The notes under the pieces were generated by a model, which was not told where the DNA came from, did no database searches, and was given only the letters and a program-made list of their open reading frames with translations. Source: Fragilaria crotonensis (Eukaryota; Bacillariophyta; Fragilariophyceae; Fragilariales; Fragilariaceae). Taken from it: a DNA stretch of 33,560 nucleotides. The DNA is taken from contig JAKSYS010000678.1 of NCBI GenBank assembly GCA_022925895.1, positions 1 to 33,560 of the forward strand, written 5' to 3'. Position 1 is the stretch's first letter. The number at the start of each line of letters is the position of its first letter. The translations under genes and the position numbers were made by a program. This document shows, one piece after another, positions 1-8,718 of the stretch.

Positions 1-40
1 ATCCAGGAAGAACAGCCCACAATAGTGCAACCAGCGCATC

Positions 41-679
41 ATGGTTCCGGGTCAGGCGATCCTCACCTTTCTCATCCTTTTAATTGCACCAAAGGCCGTC
101 TTCTCTGATTGTGTTGTCCGTGACCGGTTCATTGGCGTGGACAGCGGCAACCTTGTAATTGCATCCTTTAGCTACGACCCCACAGTCAAAGATGGAACTA
201 ATCAGACTGTGATCCAAAAAGCTGTCTTGCCAGCGATCGAGAAGACTCTAGCCGAGCAAAGTGCCCCGTTGCTTATCCCGGGCTGTGCTCAGGCTGAAAC
301 TGACACGTCCCAATACCTTGACATCGTTGGCATCGACCTTGATCCAACGGATGCCATTGCGGGTAGATGCGCCAAGAAACCAAACTGTTACACAATCAAA
401 TGCAAGACCAGTATCTACGTGAAATCTAGTTCTATCGGGGTAGTATCAAGTTACCTCTCCGTCACAGCGTCGTTACTCCGAAACATGACGACGGGAACCA
501 GTGCTGATCAGGTCATCGTGTCATTAGACAACTTCAAAATTGCAACTGATCCGTCTACAGTTACACCTCAGAATGGTGCTCTGAACAATACTCTATTTTA
601 TGGCATATTTATTGGCTCAATTTTGTGCTGCTGGGCAATCCCTTGTGTATGCATTTGGTGGTGTTGTTGCAGTGGGTAA
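41..679 (+). CDS. Secreted/type I membrane protein with Cys-rich C-terminus, unknown function
   Basis: This is a 212-aa open frame. The ATG at 41 is preceded by an in-frame TAG at 23-25, so the start is fixed. Residues 1-22 form a signal peptide (hydrophobic core ILTFLILLIA, then AVFS|DC). The middle is an extracellular or lumenal domain with several Cys (DCVV, PGCAQ, GRCAKKPNC, IKCK) and N-glycosylation sequons (NQT, NMT, NNT). Residues about 183-206 form one membrane span that runs straight into a Cys/Trp cluster and ends in CCCSG. The stubby Cys-rich tail could be palmitoylated, which is inference. I do not recognise the family. The next gene on the same strand is nearly 1.9 kb away. Confidence 0.7.
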   Translation: MVPGQAILTFLILLIAPKAVFSDCVVRDRFIGVDSGNLVIASFSYDPTVKDGTNQTVIQKAVLPAIEKTLAEQSAPLLIPGCAQAETDTSQYLDIVGIDLDPTDAIAGRCAKKPNCYTIKCKTSIYVKSSSIGVVSSYLSVTASLLRNMTTGTSADQVIVSLDNFKIATDPSTVTPQNGALNNTLFYGIFIGSILCCWAIPCVCIWWCCCSG

Positions 680-1100
680 ATGACGAGGTACTGGGAGTAA
701 GCGCGTGGGAAGTAGGCAAGGTAGTAACAACGCAAGCCGCGACCTCCAACTTGACTAAGCCACCATTAAATTCGCCTCGACTGGCACGAACCTTCAGGTT
801 AAGCAAGCGACTCCTTCGTCTACTGGCCGATGGATGAAAGGCAGATTCCCACGATGTTGTTTATATATATATGTAGTCATACTGCATGTGCACAAGCTCT
901 TCGTGCACCGTCCGGTACCAGGTGCTACCTGGTACCTGGTACTGCTGGCTAGTACCGGAGTAGGGGCCTCCAGGGCCTGGCCGTATGAACGTGTGACATG
1001 TGTCATTTGATAGTTAGATGCAGATACACGTAGATGTGTCACAGGAACACATGGACAATGAACAGACATCGTCGACCGCTGGCCGCTTCCGGATCCCCCC

Positions 1101-1260
1101 CAACTTTTTTTTTCCGGACCGTCCGTCCTTATGTCGGGAAAAAGTTACTCAAAAAACAAAGTTGAGCCAACCTCAACTTTTCGTTGCAAAGTTGCGTGAC
1201 AAAGTTGGGCTCCAACTTTAAAAAGCAACTCTAGCTAGTCTACTTTGAAAAAAAGTTGAG
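1101..1260. repeat. Cluster of AAAGTTG / CAACTTT heptamers forming small hairpins
   Basis: At least seven copies of AAAGTTG or its complement lie within 160 bp. Two pairs make perfect inverted repeats: AAAGTTGAG at 1158-1166 with CTCAACTTT at 1172-1180 (5-nt loop), and AAAGTTGG at 1201-1208 with CCAACTTT at 1212-1219 (3-nt loop). Further units lie at 1101, 1188 and 1252. Function is unknown. Confidence 0.7.
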
Positions 1261-1293
1261 GGTGTTCGAGTCAGGTTAATCGTAAATCGTATC

Positions 1294-1335
1294 TTCATAG
1301 TTCATAGATCATAGTTCAAAGTTCATACTTCATAC
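1294..1335 (+). repeat. Degenerate 7-bp tandem repeat (TTCATAG-like)
   Basis: Six consecutive heptamers: TTCATAG, TTCATAG, ATCATAG, TTCAAAG, TTCATAC, TTCATAC. This is a simple microsatellite-like array just after the AAAGTTG cluster. Confidence 0.7.
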
Positions 1336-2547
1336 CATTAGCACAACATCACAACGTTAGCAGCGTTCGTCATTGCTCTTCACAAGCATAAACAAACAAC
1401 ACTTCCCTCGCTATGATGGACTTGACGCCGAAGCCCTTACACTGTTGAGGAATGTGATTGGGTCCCTTTGTACGTAATAGTGCACTCACGGTGTTGTAAA
1501 GAAACGACAAGTATGGCTGTATGCATACTCGCAGTCCAAGTAGAAGTGGCGCGGAGATTCGAGATTTGGTTGACAGTTAAGGATGCGTGAGAGAAAGGAT
1601 GTGCGAGAGAATCTGGCACAAGTATTGGGTCAGAAATCAAACCATCGGCAAGAGAAGGGAACACGAAAGAATTGATTGGTGTAGCCTGGAATCATGCCAA
1701 GAATGACTGGCATTGGTCACGGAACACCGTGCCCCAAACAATTGTCACCAATGCCGAATGATGTTGAAGAAGGGGAGGAGGTCGGTGAAACAAATTGGGT
1801 CCTGAACAGTGACGAACAGAAGAGGAATACAATGTGCAGGATATTGTTATAATTGCTGTTGCGGAATACTTGATTGGATTTCAGCGACAAACACTGCTCT
1901 CCGACTGAGTAATTGTGCAATAATAATAGGCATACAGAAAAGGCATGTTCTTTATAGAGTCGCATACTACTAGCTAAGATATGACATGACAACATGACAT
2001 ATTAAGTGTACAGAGGTCTGCAGATGTCGGTGCCATCGTTGAGCATGATCGTCATGAACTCGAACGTGTACTGGAGTGTGGTGGACAGTGGGCAGAGGAC
2101 AGCGTACTCGACAAATTCACACGAAAACAACGGTCGCCTTGTCAACGAACCCGGAAAATGGACATGTTTTGGTTTTCTTCGATTTTAAGGACGAGTAGCG
2201 GACAAAGTTGAAACCGAAGTTGGGGGTGAGTTTTGAAACCAGTTTTTTCCTACGATAAGGATGGGAGGATGGGCCTCAACATTCAAAATGTCGTCGAAAA
2301 AAAAGGAATTAGGAATGTTGACCATATCGCGCTTCTCGTTTCGGTGGAGAACAATGACAGAAAGACCAATTTTCACTGTTGATTCGTAATGTATTCCATT
2401 TTTTTTCAAAACATCGCACCCGTCCCAAATCATTCGAATTGGATTGGGTGACAATTGGTATGCCACACATGAGATTCGATCAACGAAGACTTCTCTCTGC
2501 TCTTGTCTCTTAGTAGTACGTACTGTGCAGATCATCTCAGTATTCCG

Positions 2548-4050
2548 ATGAAGATTAAATCGAAAGGATCCAGGCGAATCAGGATTACCGCGACGTCCAT
2601 ACTCGTGGCAACGGCTATGTGTGTTTCGATTGTCATTTTCCCAGCCCTCCTATACGTTCCACCTCATTTGGATCAAACGACGGAAAATGGCCGGTTCGCT
2701 CCATTGAGATTAACTGATACCCGAAAAGTGCTGGGTCAAAACCACACTGGAAACCTGCGACCTTTCCGTGCGACAAGTAGCGAACCGCGATACTTTTTGG
2801 TCTTCTCGACCAGTTGTGATAAAATTCAAGATTGGCAAGCCATGGCTTTTTTCTATTTTGCATACAAAGTGAATCAACCCGGGTATGTGGTGCGCATTGT
2901 ATCGGGCTGCAGGTTTGACTTTCAGATTAAGGCGCAAACAACAGTTTTCGAAAAGAGAATAGCACCCATGTCCCCTCGATTCTCCTTGCACATCACACCC
3001 GACTTTGGTGTCAAAGACAATAAAAAGTACTGGAACAAACCACACGGGCTGTTGGATTGGATGGAAAAGGGGCTGGGATTCCCGGAGCGGGCGGCAGAAT
3101 ACGAAAATGATATAATTATCATTCTTGATCCCGATATGATGCTTCTGCAGCCGATCACTCATTACTTCGACAACTACTCTTCCGGGTGGGTCGCCAAGAC
3201 TATGACCGACAAGGTAGTGCCTGGGATACCTGTTGCGCAGTACTATGGATTTGGGAGTTCTTGGTTGACATCATTAAAGGGAAGATTAGATTACGTTGTC
3301 GGGTCAGATTCTCCGGCGTTGGACGTCTCTCTTCAGGATGCTTCCGACTACTACCCTGCAGGCCCACCTTACTTGGCAGTCGCCAGCGATATGTACAACA
3401 TTGCTGTACATTGGGTCCGGTTCCTGCCTCGTGTCCACGACTTGTTTCCGCAGTTCATGGCAGAAATGCATGCGTATTCCATTGCGGCCGCTCATTTGAA
3501 AATGCCACACCAACTTGCAAAAGGATTCATGTTGTCGGACGTTGGTGCGAGCAAGAAAGAGGCATTTGATTTTCTAGATGGTGTGACTCGACGCGACGCG
3601 TGTCTGCCAGACATTCCGATTGAGAAGTTGCCATACGTGATGCACTACTGTCAACGATACGCCGTCGGACGGTGGTTCTTTAGCAAATACAAGCTGCGTG
3701 AAGACTTTTTCGACTGCGATGCCCCTTTGATGAGAGAACCGCCCAGAAATGTGGCTGAATTGTACGATTGGCACATTTTTCCTAATGGTGTAGAATTTGG
3801 AGACTATCATGACGAGTGGACACAACAGCTTATCATCCGGCACACGTGGATGCTTTGCACAGTCCTTTTTTCCCTAAACGAAGCGGCAATAGACGTCAAA
3901 ACAAAACACTGTGGACCAACGGCAAATTTTATGAAGACATTTCATTTCCACGACGAAAAGTTGTTCCAGCTTGCACTGAATGATACTTCGAATCCATTCC
4001 TTATTCAGGATAAGAACGAGAGGAACATGAAGCTGTTTTTTGGCACATAG
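2548..4050 (+). CDS. GT1: type II membrane glycosyltransferase, SGT1/HPAT-like (GT95/GT96-type)
   Basis: This 500-aa protein resembles plant and algal peptidyl-serine galactosyltransferase (SGT1) and hydroxyproline O-arabinosyltransferase (HPAT), Golgi/ER enzymes that glycosylate hydroxyproline-rich proteins. The open frame reaches back to 2503, but I chose ATG 2548 because it places the basic N-tail (MKIKSKGSRRIR) directly before the membrane anchor at about 12-37, as in the three paralogs. Conserved blocks are FLVFSTSCDKIQDWQ (about 83-97), YWNKPHGLLDWMEK (161-174), the metal-binding DxD in LDPDMMLL (DPD 194-196), YPAGPPYLA, the EMHAYSIAAAH helix and HYCQRYAVGRWFF. It converges on the VHL-cyclophilin gene 54 bp downstream. 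Acceptor and donor are inferred only; the superfamily is clearer than the exact activity. Confidence 0.85.
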   Translation: MKIKSKGSRRIRITATSILVATAMCVSIVIFPALLYVPPHLDQTTENGRFAPLRLTDTRKVLGQNHTGNLRPFRATSSEPRYFLVFSTSCDKIQDWQAMAFFYFAYKVNQPGYVVRIVSGCRFDFQIKAQTTVFEKRIAPMSPRFSLHITPDFGVKDNKKYWNKPHGLLDWMEKGLGFPERAAEYENDIIIILDPDMMLLQPITHYFDNYSSGWVAKTMTDKVVPGIPVAQYYGFGSSWLTSLKGRLDYVVGSDSPALDVSLQDASDYYPAGPPYLAVASDMYNIAVHWVRFLPRVHDLFPQFMAEMHAYSIAAAHLKMPHQLAKGFMLSDVGASKKEAFDFLDGVTRRDACLPDIPIEKLPYVMHYCQRYAVGRWFFSKYKLREDFFDCDAPLMREPPRNVAELYDWHIFPNGVEFGDYHDEWTQQLIIRHTWMLCTVLFSLNEAAIDVKTKHCGPTANFMKTFHFHDEKLFQLALNDTSNPFLIQDKNERNMKLFFGT

Positions 4051-4104
4051 ACTCTTGGAATTGGATGCTAATGCAGCCAAGACGCGAAGGTTGGCAACTT
4101 AAGT

Positions 4105-4970
4105 CTAAAGTTCTTCGGTGCCATCATTGCTCTCACTTGAAAGGATGCGACACTCATTGATGTAGCTCAACTTTGGAAACTCCCTCTTCAGATATTCATA
4201 ACCATCTTCTTCGTAGATAAGTTGTGGATCCGGCCCAGATCCCCACGGCGGCATATCACCGTAATCATACCATTGTGCAACCGTGGACATCGATTCTGGT
4301 TCCACAAACCCAAAGGGTGTCTCCCATGAATTTTCTTTGCCGAAATATGCGAGCTGCGCTTCTCCAGTATCTGGCATGACAATGAAAATTTCACTGGATC
4401 GAGAGTCCGGACCGGATCCAGCATAACTCATGTAGCCTGGTTGAAAGGCAATTCCTTTCGGGGCATCGTCCTTGATGTTGGCCGTTCGATATTCAGTACG
4501 CAGTTCATAATCGGCGCCGATTCCGAATTGTGTCAAAGAATTCCTTCACAACACGATTGAGACCGCATCCGTCAAAGTAGCTACGGTGCACCAATTCCAA
4601 GAACCGACCCGCACCGATAGGCGCCCAATCGGGTTTGACGACGACTCGCAAGTCGCCAGTAGAGGTGGTACATAGAACATGGACCGAATCATCGCCAATT
4701 GCATGAGTTTCATGGTTACTCTGGACCAATACTGTGTGGCGTTCCTGCCGGAAGTAGTACACAAAGGTATGACCAATGGACGTCTCGTGCACGGTCTCGA
4801 GGTAGGGGAACGAGACTGTCCACAGCAACTTCAGACCCGGAAGACTCGTCGAACCAGAATAGCTCGACCGCCTTCTCAGAGAAGTTGATGAAGGAAACTT
4901 TGATGTCTTCGGCAAGAGCGAAGTTTAAGACATGGGCCACCAACAGGAGCAGAATGCACGACGGCACCAT
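4105..4970 (-). CDS. Secreted VHL-beta-like domain fused to cyclophilin-type prolyl isomerase (two frameshifts)
   Basis: ATG 4970 has a strong context (ACCATGG) and begins a signal peptide (residues 1-20, ending ALA|ED). About 23-88 resembles the VHL beta domain (VSFINFSEKAVELFWFD, then GHTFVYY), which in animals binds hydroxyproline. About 97-275 is a cyclophilin-type PPIase: VLCTTSTGDL, VVKPDWAPIGAGRFLELV, LNRVVKEF, TQFGIG, GYMSYAGSGPDSRSSEIFI, YLKREFPKLSYI. The coding signal crosses three frames: one extra base in the G run 4805-4808 and one in the A run 4535-4537 (plus-strand letters). Dropping one base at each joins the pieces into about 287 aa with family continuity. No intron fits either break. 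It could be a young pseudogene, a read error or, less likely, a +1-frameshifted gene. It sits between GT1 and GT2. Confidence 0.75.
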
Positions 4971-5519
4971 GGTCCTGAATGACGAAGGAATAAAGATCCT
5001 GGAGTGAGCTGCTGCTATGAATGAATTTATTCTGAATTTTGACATTGTGACCAGGATTTCTGGGGTGCAGTACCAGGTACATGTAGTGTAGACAGTTCTG
5101 TACTGGTACTACAGTATTTGGCATTCGCATGACGGGTTCAGTGGTGTGTTGTACTGTACGTTATACCAGATCCGCACGTACGGTTAGGAGTTTGGAGTTC
5201 GGAAACCGGAAGTGTAGGTACAAGTACCGGTAGCCGTGATTCCGACAGTGGTCATTAACTGCCGGTACAAGTACTCTTCATGTCGTAGATCAGCACTGTT
5301 CGACAAAAGCACTTGCTAAGATTCCTCTGACTGTTACGAGTTACGATACTTGTCAATCGGCGACAGTACTCTGTACTCAGTATCGTACCGCCTATGCACA
5401 TATAGACCCGAGTCCAGAGTCCAGAGTCGTGCCAGCGTTTTGGTCTTGCATTACGATTTCATTCGCCAGCCACAACACGAACTCGTTGGAGGGCTGAGAG
5501 ACCTTCATTCCGACCAAAC
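4971..5519. other. Divergent intergenic region, GTAC-rich
   Basis: This region separates the starts of the VHL-cyclophilin gene (minus) and GT2 (plus), so it should hold both promoters. From about 5065 to 5285 it is dense in GTAC-centred motifs (AGTACCAGGTACATG, ACGTACGG, AAGTACCGG). No gene was found. Confidence 0.6.
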
Positions 5520-7004
5520 ATGGCGCGAGTAAGGGTGGTAGGAGTGGCCACTCATGCCCTCCATGCGTTCTCAGGGCTTTTGGGGATGACCTTGGTTGTC
5601 TGCGTATTTTTGTGGACGTATCTGCCGTCAAATGATCTACATCCAGTCGGTCATCCATTGGACGCTCTGAATGTCCTCCATCACGATGTTGTCGAGCCAC
5701 CACATGAAATGCTTGTCGGGAAGAAAGAAGATAAAGTTCATGAACCAGTCCATGAAGGTGGCGCGACTGACCCTCACTATTACATGGTCTTCTCAACGGA
5801 CTGCTCTCCCTATCAAGATTGGCAATCGTACCTGTTCTTTTACTTTGCCAAGAAGGTTGGCCAAGCGGGCACTGTCACACGCATTGTTTCGGGATGCAAG
5901 GATCACGATCGCAAAACTCTCCAAAGCTTCCACGACGAGAAAATTGCCGTCATGTCGGATGCCTTCAAGATACATTTTGCACCTCCGTGTCCAGACAGTC
6001 GATCCAAGTATTTCAACAAGCCTTATGGACTGCGGGATTTCATGGAGAAAGCCTTAGGATATCCAGACAATAAACACGATGACGATATCATCATGATAGT
6101 GGATCCTGATATGATGCTGTTGAGACCATTGACACATAAGTTTGACCTGCTTCGAATCAATTGGGTGATTGCTGACGCCGATCATTACGACACTGTCGAG
6201 CATGGAAAACCCATTGCCCAGACCTATGCGTATGGAAGTTCGTGGATCACAACCTTGGGACTAAATGCCTCGAGCATCGCAGGGAAAGACTCACCCGCAC
6301 TATATCTCAGCCTCATGGACGCTGCCAAACAATATCCCGCGGGTCCACCTTACCTCGCTACAGCTCGAGACATGTACAACATTGCGGTACATTGGACAAA
6401 ATTTGTGCTCAAAGTACACGACATCTTTCCAAAGATGATGTCTGAGATGCATGCGTACAGTTTTGCAGCAGCTCATTTGAAGCTACCGCATCAGCTTACC
6501 ACAAGTTTCATGGTTTCTGATGTGGACTGTCCAGATCTCGAGGGATGGAACTTTCTTGAAAATATGAAACGTGAAGACGCCTGCGTTCCGGATGCTATTC
6601 CAATGGAAGATTTACCATATGTCCTGCACTACTGTCAGCGTTTCGCACTTGGCCGGTGGTTCTTTGGTAAACATAAGATTCCCAAGAAATTCTTTGATTG
6701 CAAAGCACCTCTGCTGCGCGAACCTTCGTACGATACAGCAGCAAAATACGATTGGTATCTCCTTCCCAACGGCAAGGATGTAAGTGTCTATACCAAGAAG
6801 CCCTTTCGAATACTGCAGAATGGATGGGCCATGTGTCGTATGATTCGATCCCTCAATGAAGTAGCGGTTGACTACAAGACCAAATACTGCCCCAAAGATT
6901 CGATCAACCTGGACAAGTCCTTCGTATTTCACAAGTCGGCCGAGTTTGAGGCCTTTCTGGGAGGCGATGTGCCCGCTTTGGTCCTCGAACGCTACGACCA
7001 CTAA
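5520..7004 (+). CDS. GT2: type II membrane glycosyltransferase, SGT1/HPAT-like
   Basis: This 494-aa protein is the most divergent of the four paralogs here. It has a short N-tail, a membrane anchor at about 16-35, a His-rich stem to about 85, and then the catalytic domain: YMVFSTDCSPYQDWQ (88-102), YFNKPYGLRDFMEK, the DxD in VDPDMMLLRP (DPD 195-197), YAYGSSWIT, YPAGPPYLA, EMHAYSFAAAH and HYCQRFALGRWFF. No C-terminal ER signal is seen. Like its paralogs it probably adds sugar to Ser or hydroxyproline in secretory proteins, which is inferred from the family. Its stop lies 33 bp from the convergent GNAT gene. Confidence 0.85.
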   Translation: MARVRVVGVATHALHAFSGLLGMTLVVCVFLWTYLPSNDLHPVGHPLDALNVLHHDVVEPPHEMLVGKKEDKVHEPVHEGGATDPHYYMVFSTDCSPYQDWQSYLFFYFAKKVGQAGTVTRIVSGCKDHDRKTLQSFHDEKIAVMSDAFKIHFAPPCPDSRSKYFNKPYGLRDFMEKALGYPDNKHDDDIIMIVDPDMMLLRPLTHKFDLLRINWVIADADHYDTVEHGKPIAQTYAYGSSWITTLGLNASSIAGKDSPALYLSLMDAAKQYPAGPPYLATARDMYNIAVHWTKFVLKVHDIFPKMMSEMHAYSFAAAHLKLPHQLTTSFMVSDVDCPDLEGWNFLENMKREDACVPDAIPMEDLPYVLHYCQRFALGRWFFGKHKIPKKFFDCKAPLLREPSYDTAAKYDWYLLPNGKDVSVYTKKPFRILQNGWAMCRMIRSLNEVAVDYKTKYCPKDSINLDKSFVFHKSAEFEAFLGGDVPALVLERYDH

Positions 7005-7037
7005 CTGCGTGACGAGATAAAAACTACAGTACCTTCG

Positions 7038-7997
7038 TTAGGTTAATGACTTGCGCAGAAACACCAATGGAACACCATCCACCATGTACAGTCCTGTCTT
7101 GAGGACGTTGGGTTCCATCCAATCAAATTGATGCATGACGGAATCCATCACAACGGGCTCGTAGCCCAACGTTTCATACAGCTTTTGCGGGATTTTTCCA
7201 GTCTCACTGTCGGCATCTACATGCAGGGAGATGGACGTACACTCCCATTGTTTGGCTATACCCTCTACTGCCGACATTAACAATTTGCTGTATCCCTTTC
7301 CTCGATAGCTTTCGTCAACGAGCAGGTTTGAGACCCATCCATTGGGCTCCGGTAGGCCTTTGGATTCACTGTAGGCCTGTTTGAAGAAGAGCGGGAGAGG
7401 TACGGGCGGTGGGTTTCGTTCAGGATCCAGGGGCTGGATGGAAAGTTCGACAATTGCCGCCACGTTCCCGTTAGCTTCGAGGCAAATGATATTGTAGTCG
7501 GGTGCGATGTCCGGCAGCGAGTTGTCATATCCCTGCACCCTCCGAGCAATCTTCATTTCTAGGGAGAGGCTGACGAAAGGCCCAAAAATGATGGAATCGA
7601 ACCATTTCGATATGGCTTTAGAATTGAGATTGTTCCAGGGAAAGCCGCTATCTTCAGGAGGTGTGCCAAACTCCTTCACACACATCGGTACGACAGTTGA
7701 AAGATCTTGCCGCTCCAAGAATCGGACCGTCAGTTTGTCATCGTCGTTACTGCAAAAGCTGTAGGGTAGCAACAGCGATTCACTTCGCAAATTTTCAATG
7801 ACTTCATTGGAGAACTTAGTGCTGCTGTCGAATTTCTTCTCTCTTCGTGTGCCAAAAAAGAGATAACATTTGGTTTTGGAGTGTTCTCCTTTGTTCGGAG
7901 TCGATATCCGTGATGGCGATCTATATGGAACCACGAAGGCATCGGCTATCGTGAGTACCGCCAAAAGGAGAGAGATACGAGGTATCATTGACGCCAT
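7038..7997 (-). CDS. Plastid-targeted GNAT-family N-acetyltransferase
   Basis: This is a 319-aa protein. Residues 1-20 are a signal peptide ending ADA, followed by Phe21 and a Ser/Arg/Lys-rich, acid-poor stretch (FVVPYRSPSRISTPNK). This is the ASAFAP-type bipartite presequence of diatoms, so import into the plastid stroma is expected. The acetyltransferase core is at about 165-290: WVSNLLVDESYRGKGYSKLL (221-240) carries the acetyl-CoA pyrophosphate-binding R-x-x-G-x-G/A-type motif (RGKG 232-235), and LYETLGYEPV is the usual C-terminal beta strand and loop. A roughly 100-residue segment before the core is not recognised. The substrate (protein, polyamine or metabolite) cannot be told. It converges on GT2. 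Confidence 0.8.
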   Translation of the reverse strand: MASMIPRISLLLAVLTIADAFVVPYRSPSRISTPNKGEHSKTKCYLFFGTRREKKFDSSTKFSNEVIENLRSESLLLPYSFCSNDDDKLTVRFLERQDLSTVVPMCVKEFGTPPEDSGFPWNNLNSKAISKWFDSIIFGPFVSLSLEMKIARRVQGYDNSLPDIAPDYNIICLEANGNVAAIVELSIQPLDPERNPPPVPLPLFFKQAYSESKGLPEPNGWVSNLLVDESYRGKGYSKLLMSAVEGIAKQWECTSISLHVDADSETGKIPQKLYETLGYEPVVMDSVMHQFDWMEPNVLKTGLYMVDGVPLVFLRKSLT

Positions 7998-8718
7998 GCC
8001 CTGTGTAACTGGTACCTGGTAACAGTTGGGAGCTGTTCCGGCATGAGGTGAGGTGTGAAGGGTGAAGGTATGAATGTTCGGGTCGGAAGGTCAGGAACGA
8101 ATTTGTCATTCTTCGCGTGTGTTGAATGAAGAATGAAGGTGTTATGCATACCTGTCAGGCATCGTACCATGTACAGGCGGTACAGGCGGTACAGGCGGTA
8201 CAGGTGGTACAGGTGGTACAGGTATGCATAGTAATATACGAAAAACGCGCTGGCAGTAGCACGTAGCAAGTGAAAGTACTGGACTACTGGCGTATCGTGT
8301 ACTCCGAGATCCTACTACTAGTACCTGGTGGACTAACACTGCATACTTCGTCGTTCAAGTACTTGTACGATACCAAATTTAGCAGCAGGTACATGTACTA
8401 CCGTAGTACTGGAGTCTAAGGACAAGTATGCATATGATGTACTGAGTACTCCGTATGATATACGGTATATATTGTGAACTTGGACTACCAGGTACTACCG
8501 GTATGCTGAACGAGTATGACTCCAATTGTTTACCTCATTGCATTAATCGGCCTGTCACGTTATACCACGTAACATTAGTTAGAAGTTAGAATACATTGAT
8601 TCGGAACGCTACAAATACACCTCTAGAACATGAAGGCGGGATGGCAATTTCATGTTGACAGACAGTGAAACATTAATTTAGTAATGGCAATTGCTACATC
8701 ACACCAACTTATTTCCCT
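7998..8718. other. Intergenic region with minisatellite, no gene seen
   Basis: This separates the GNAT start from the AP-2 mu stop. It contains the 9-bp minisatellite bracketed by inverted repeats (8143-8230) and further GTAC-rich sequence to about 8500. No coding stretch is supported. Confidence 0.6.
8143..8230. repeat. 9-bp minisatellite bracketed by a 13-bp inverted repeat
   Basis: Units of GTACAGGCG or GTACAGGTG repeat nearly six times at 8171-8222. TATGCATACCTGT at 8143-8155 is matched exactly by its complement ACAGGTATGCATA at 8218-8230, whose inner bases belong to the array. The whole 88 bp could fold as one hairpin. Confidence 0.8.

Larger units (their letters stand above)
680..2547. 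other. Gene-free interval with short repeats
   Basis: No convincing gene was found in 1.87 kb. It holds a GTAC-palindrome island (about 897-965), an AAAGTTG/CAACTTT cluster (1101-1260) and a 7-bp tandem repeat (1294-1335). A short frame at about 1412-1475 reads like protein (DGLDAEALTLLRNVIGSL) but soon meets stops, so the 1.4-2.1 kb part may be an old gene relic. The last few hundred bases should include the GT1 promoter. Confidence 0.5.

Noticed and set aside
1255..1275. tRNA T-arm-like GTTCGAGTC
   Set aside because: No matching acceptor, D or anticodon arms could be placed around it.
2185..2535. 116-codon minus-strand frame upstream of GT1
   Set aside because: No recognised domain, overlaps the GT1 leader and probable promoter, lies in low-complexity A/T runs; likely chance.
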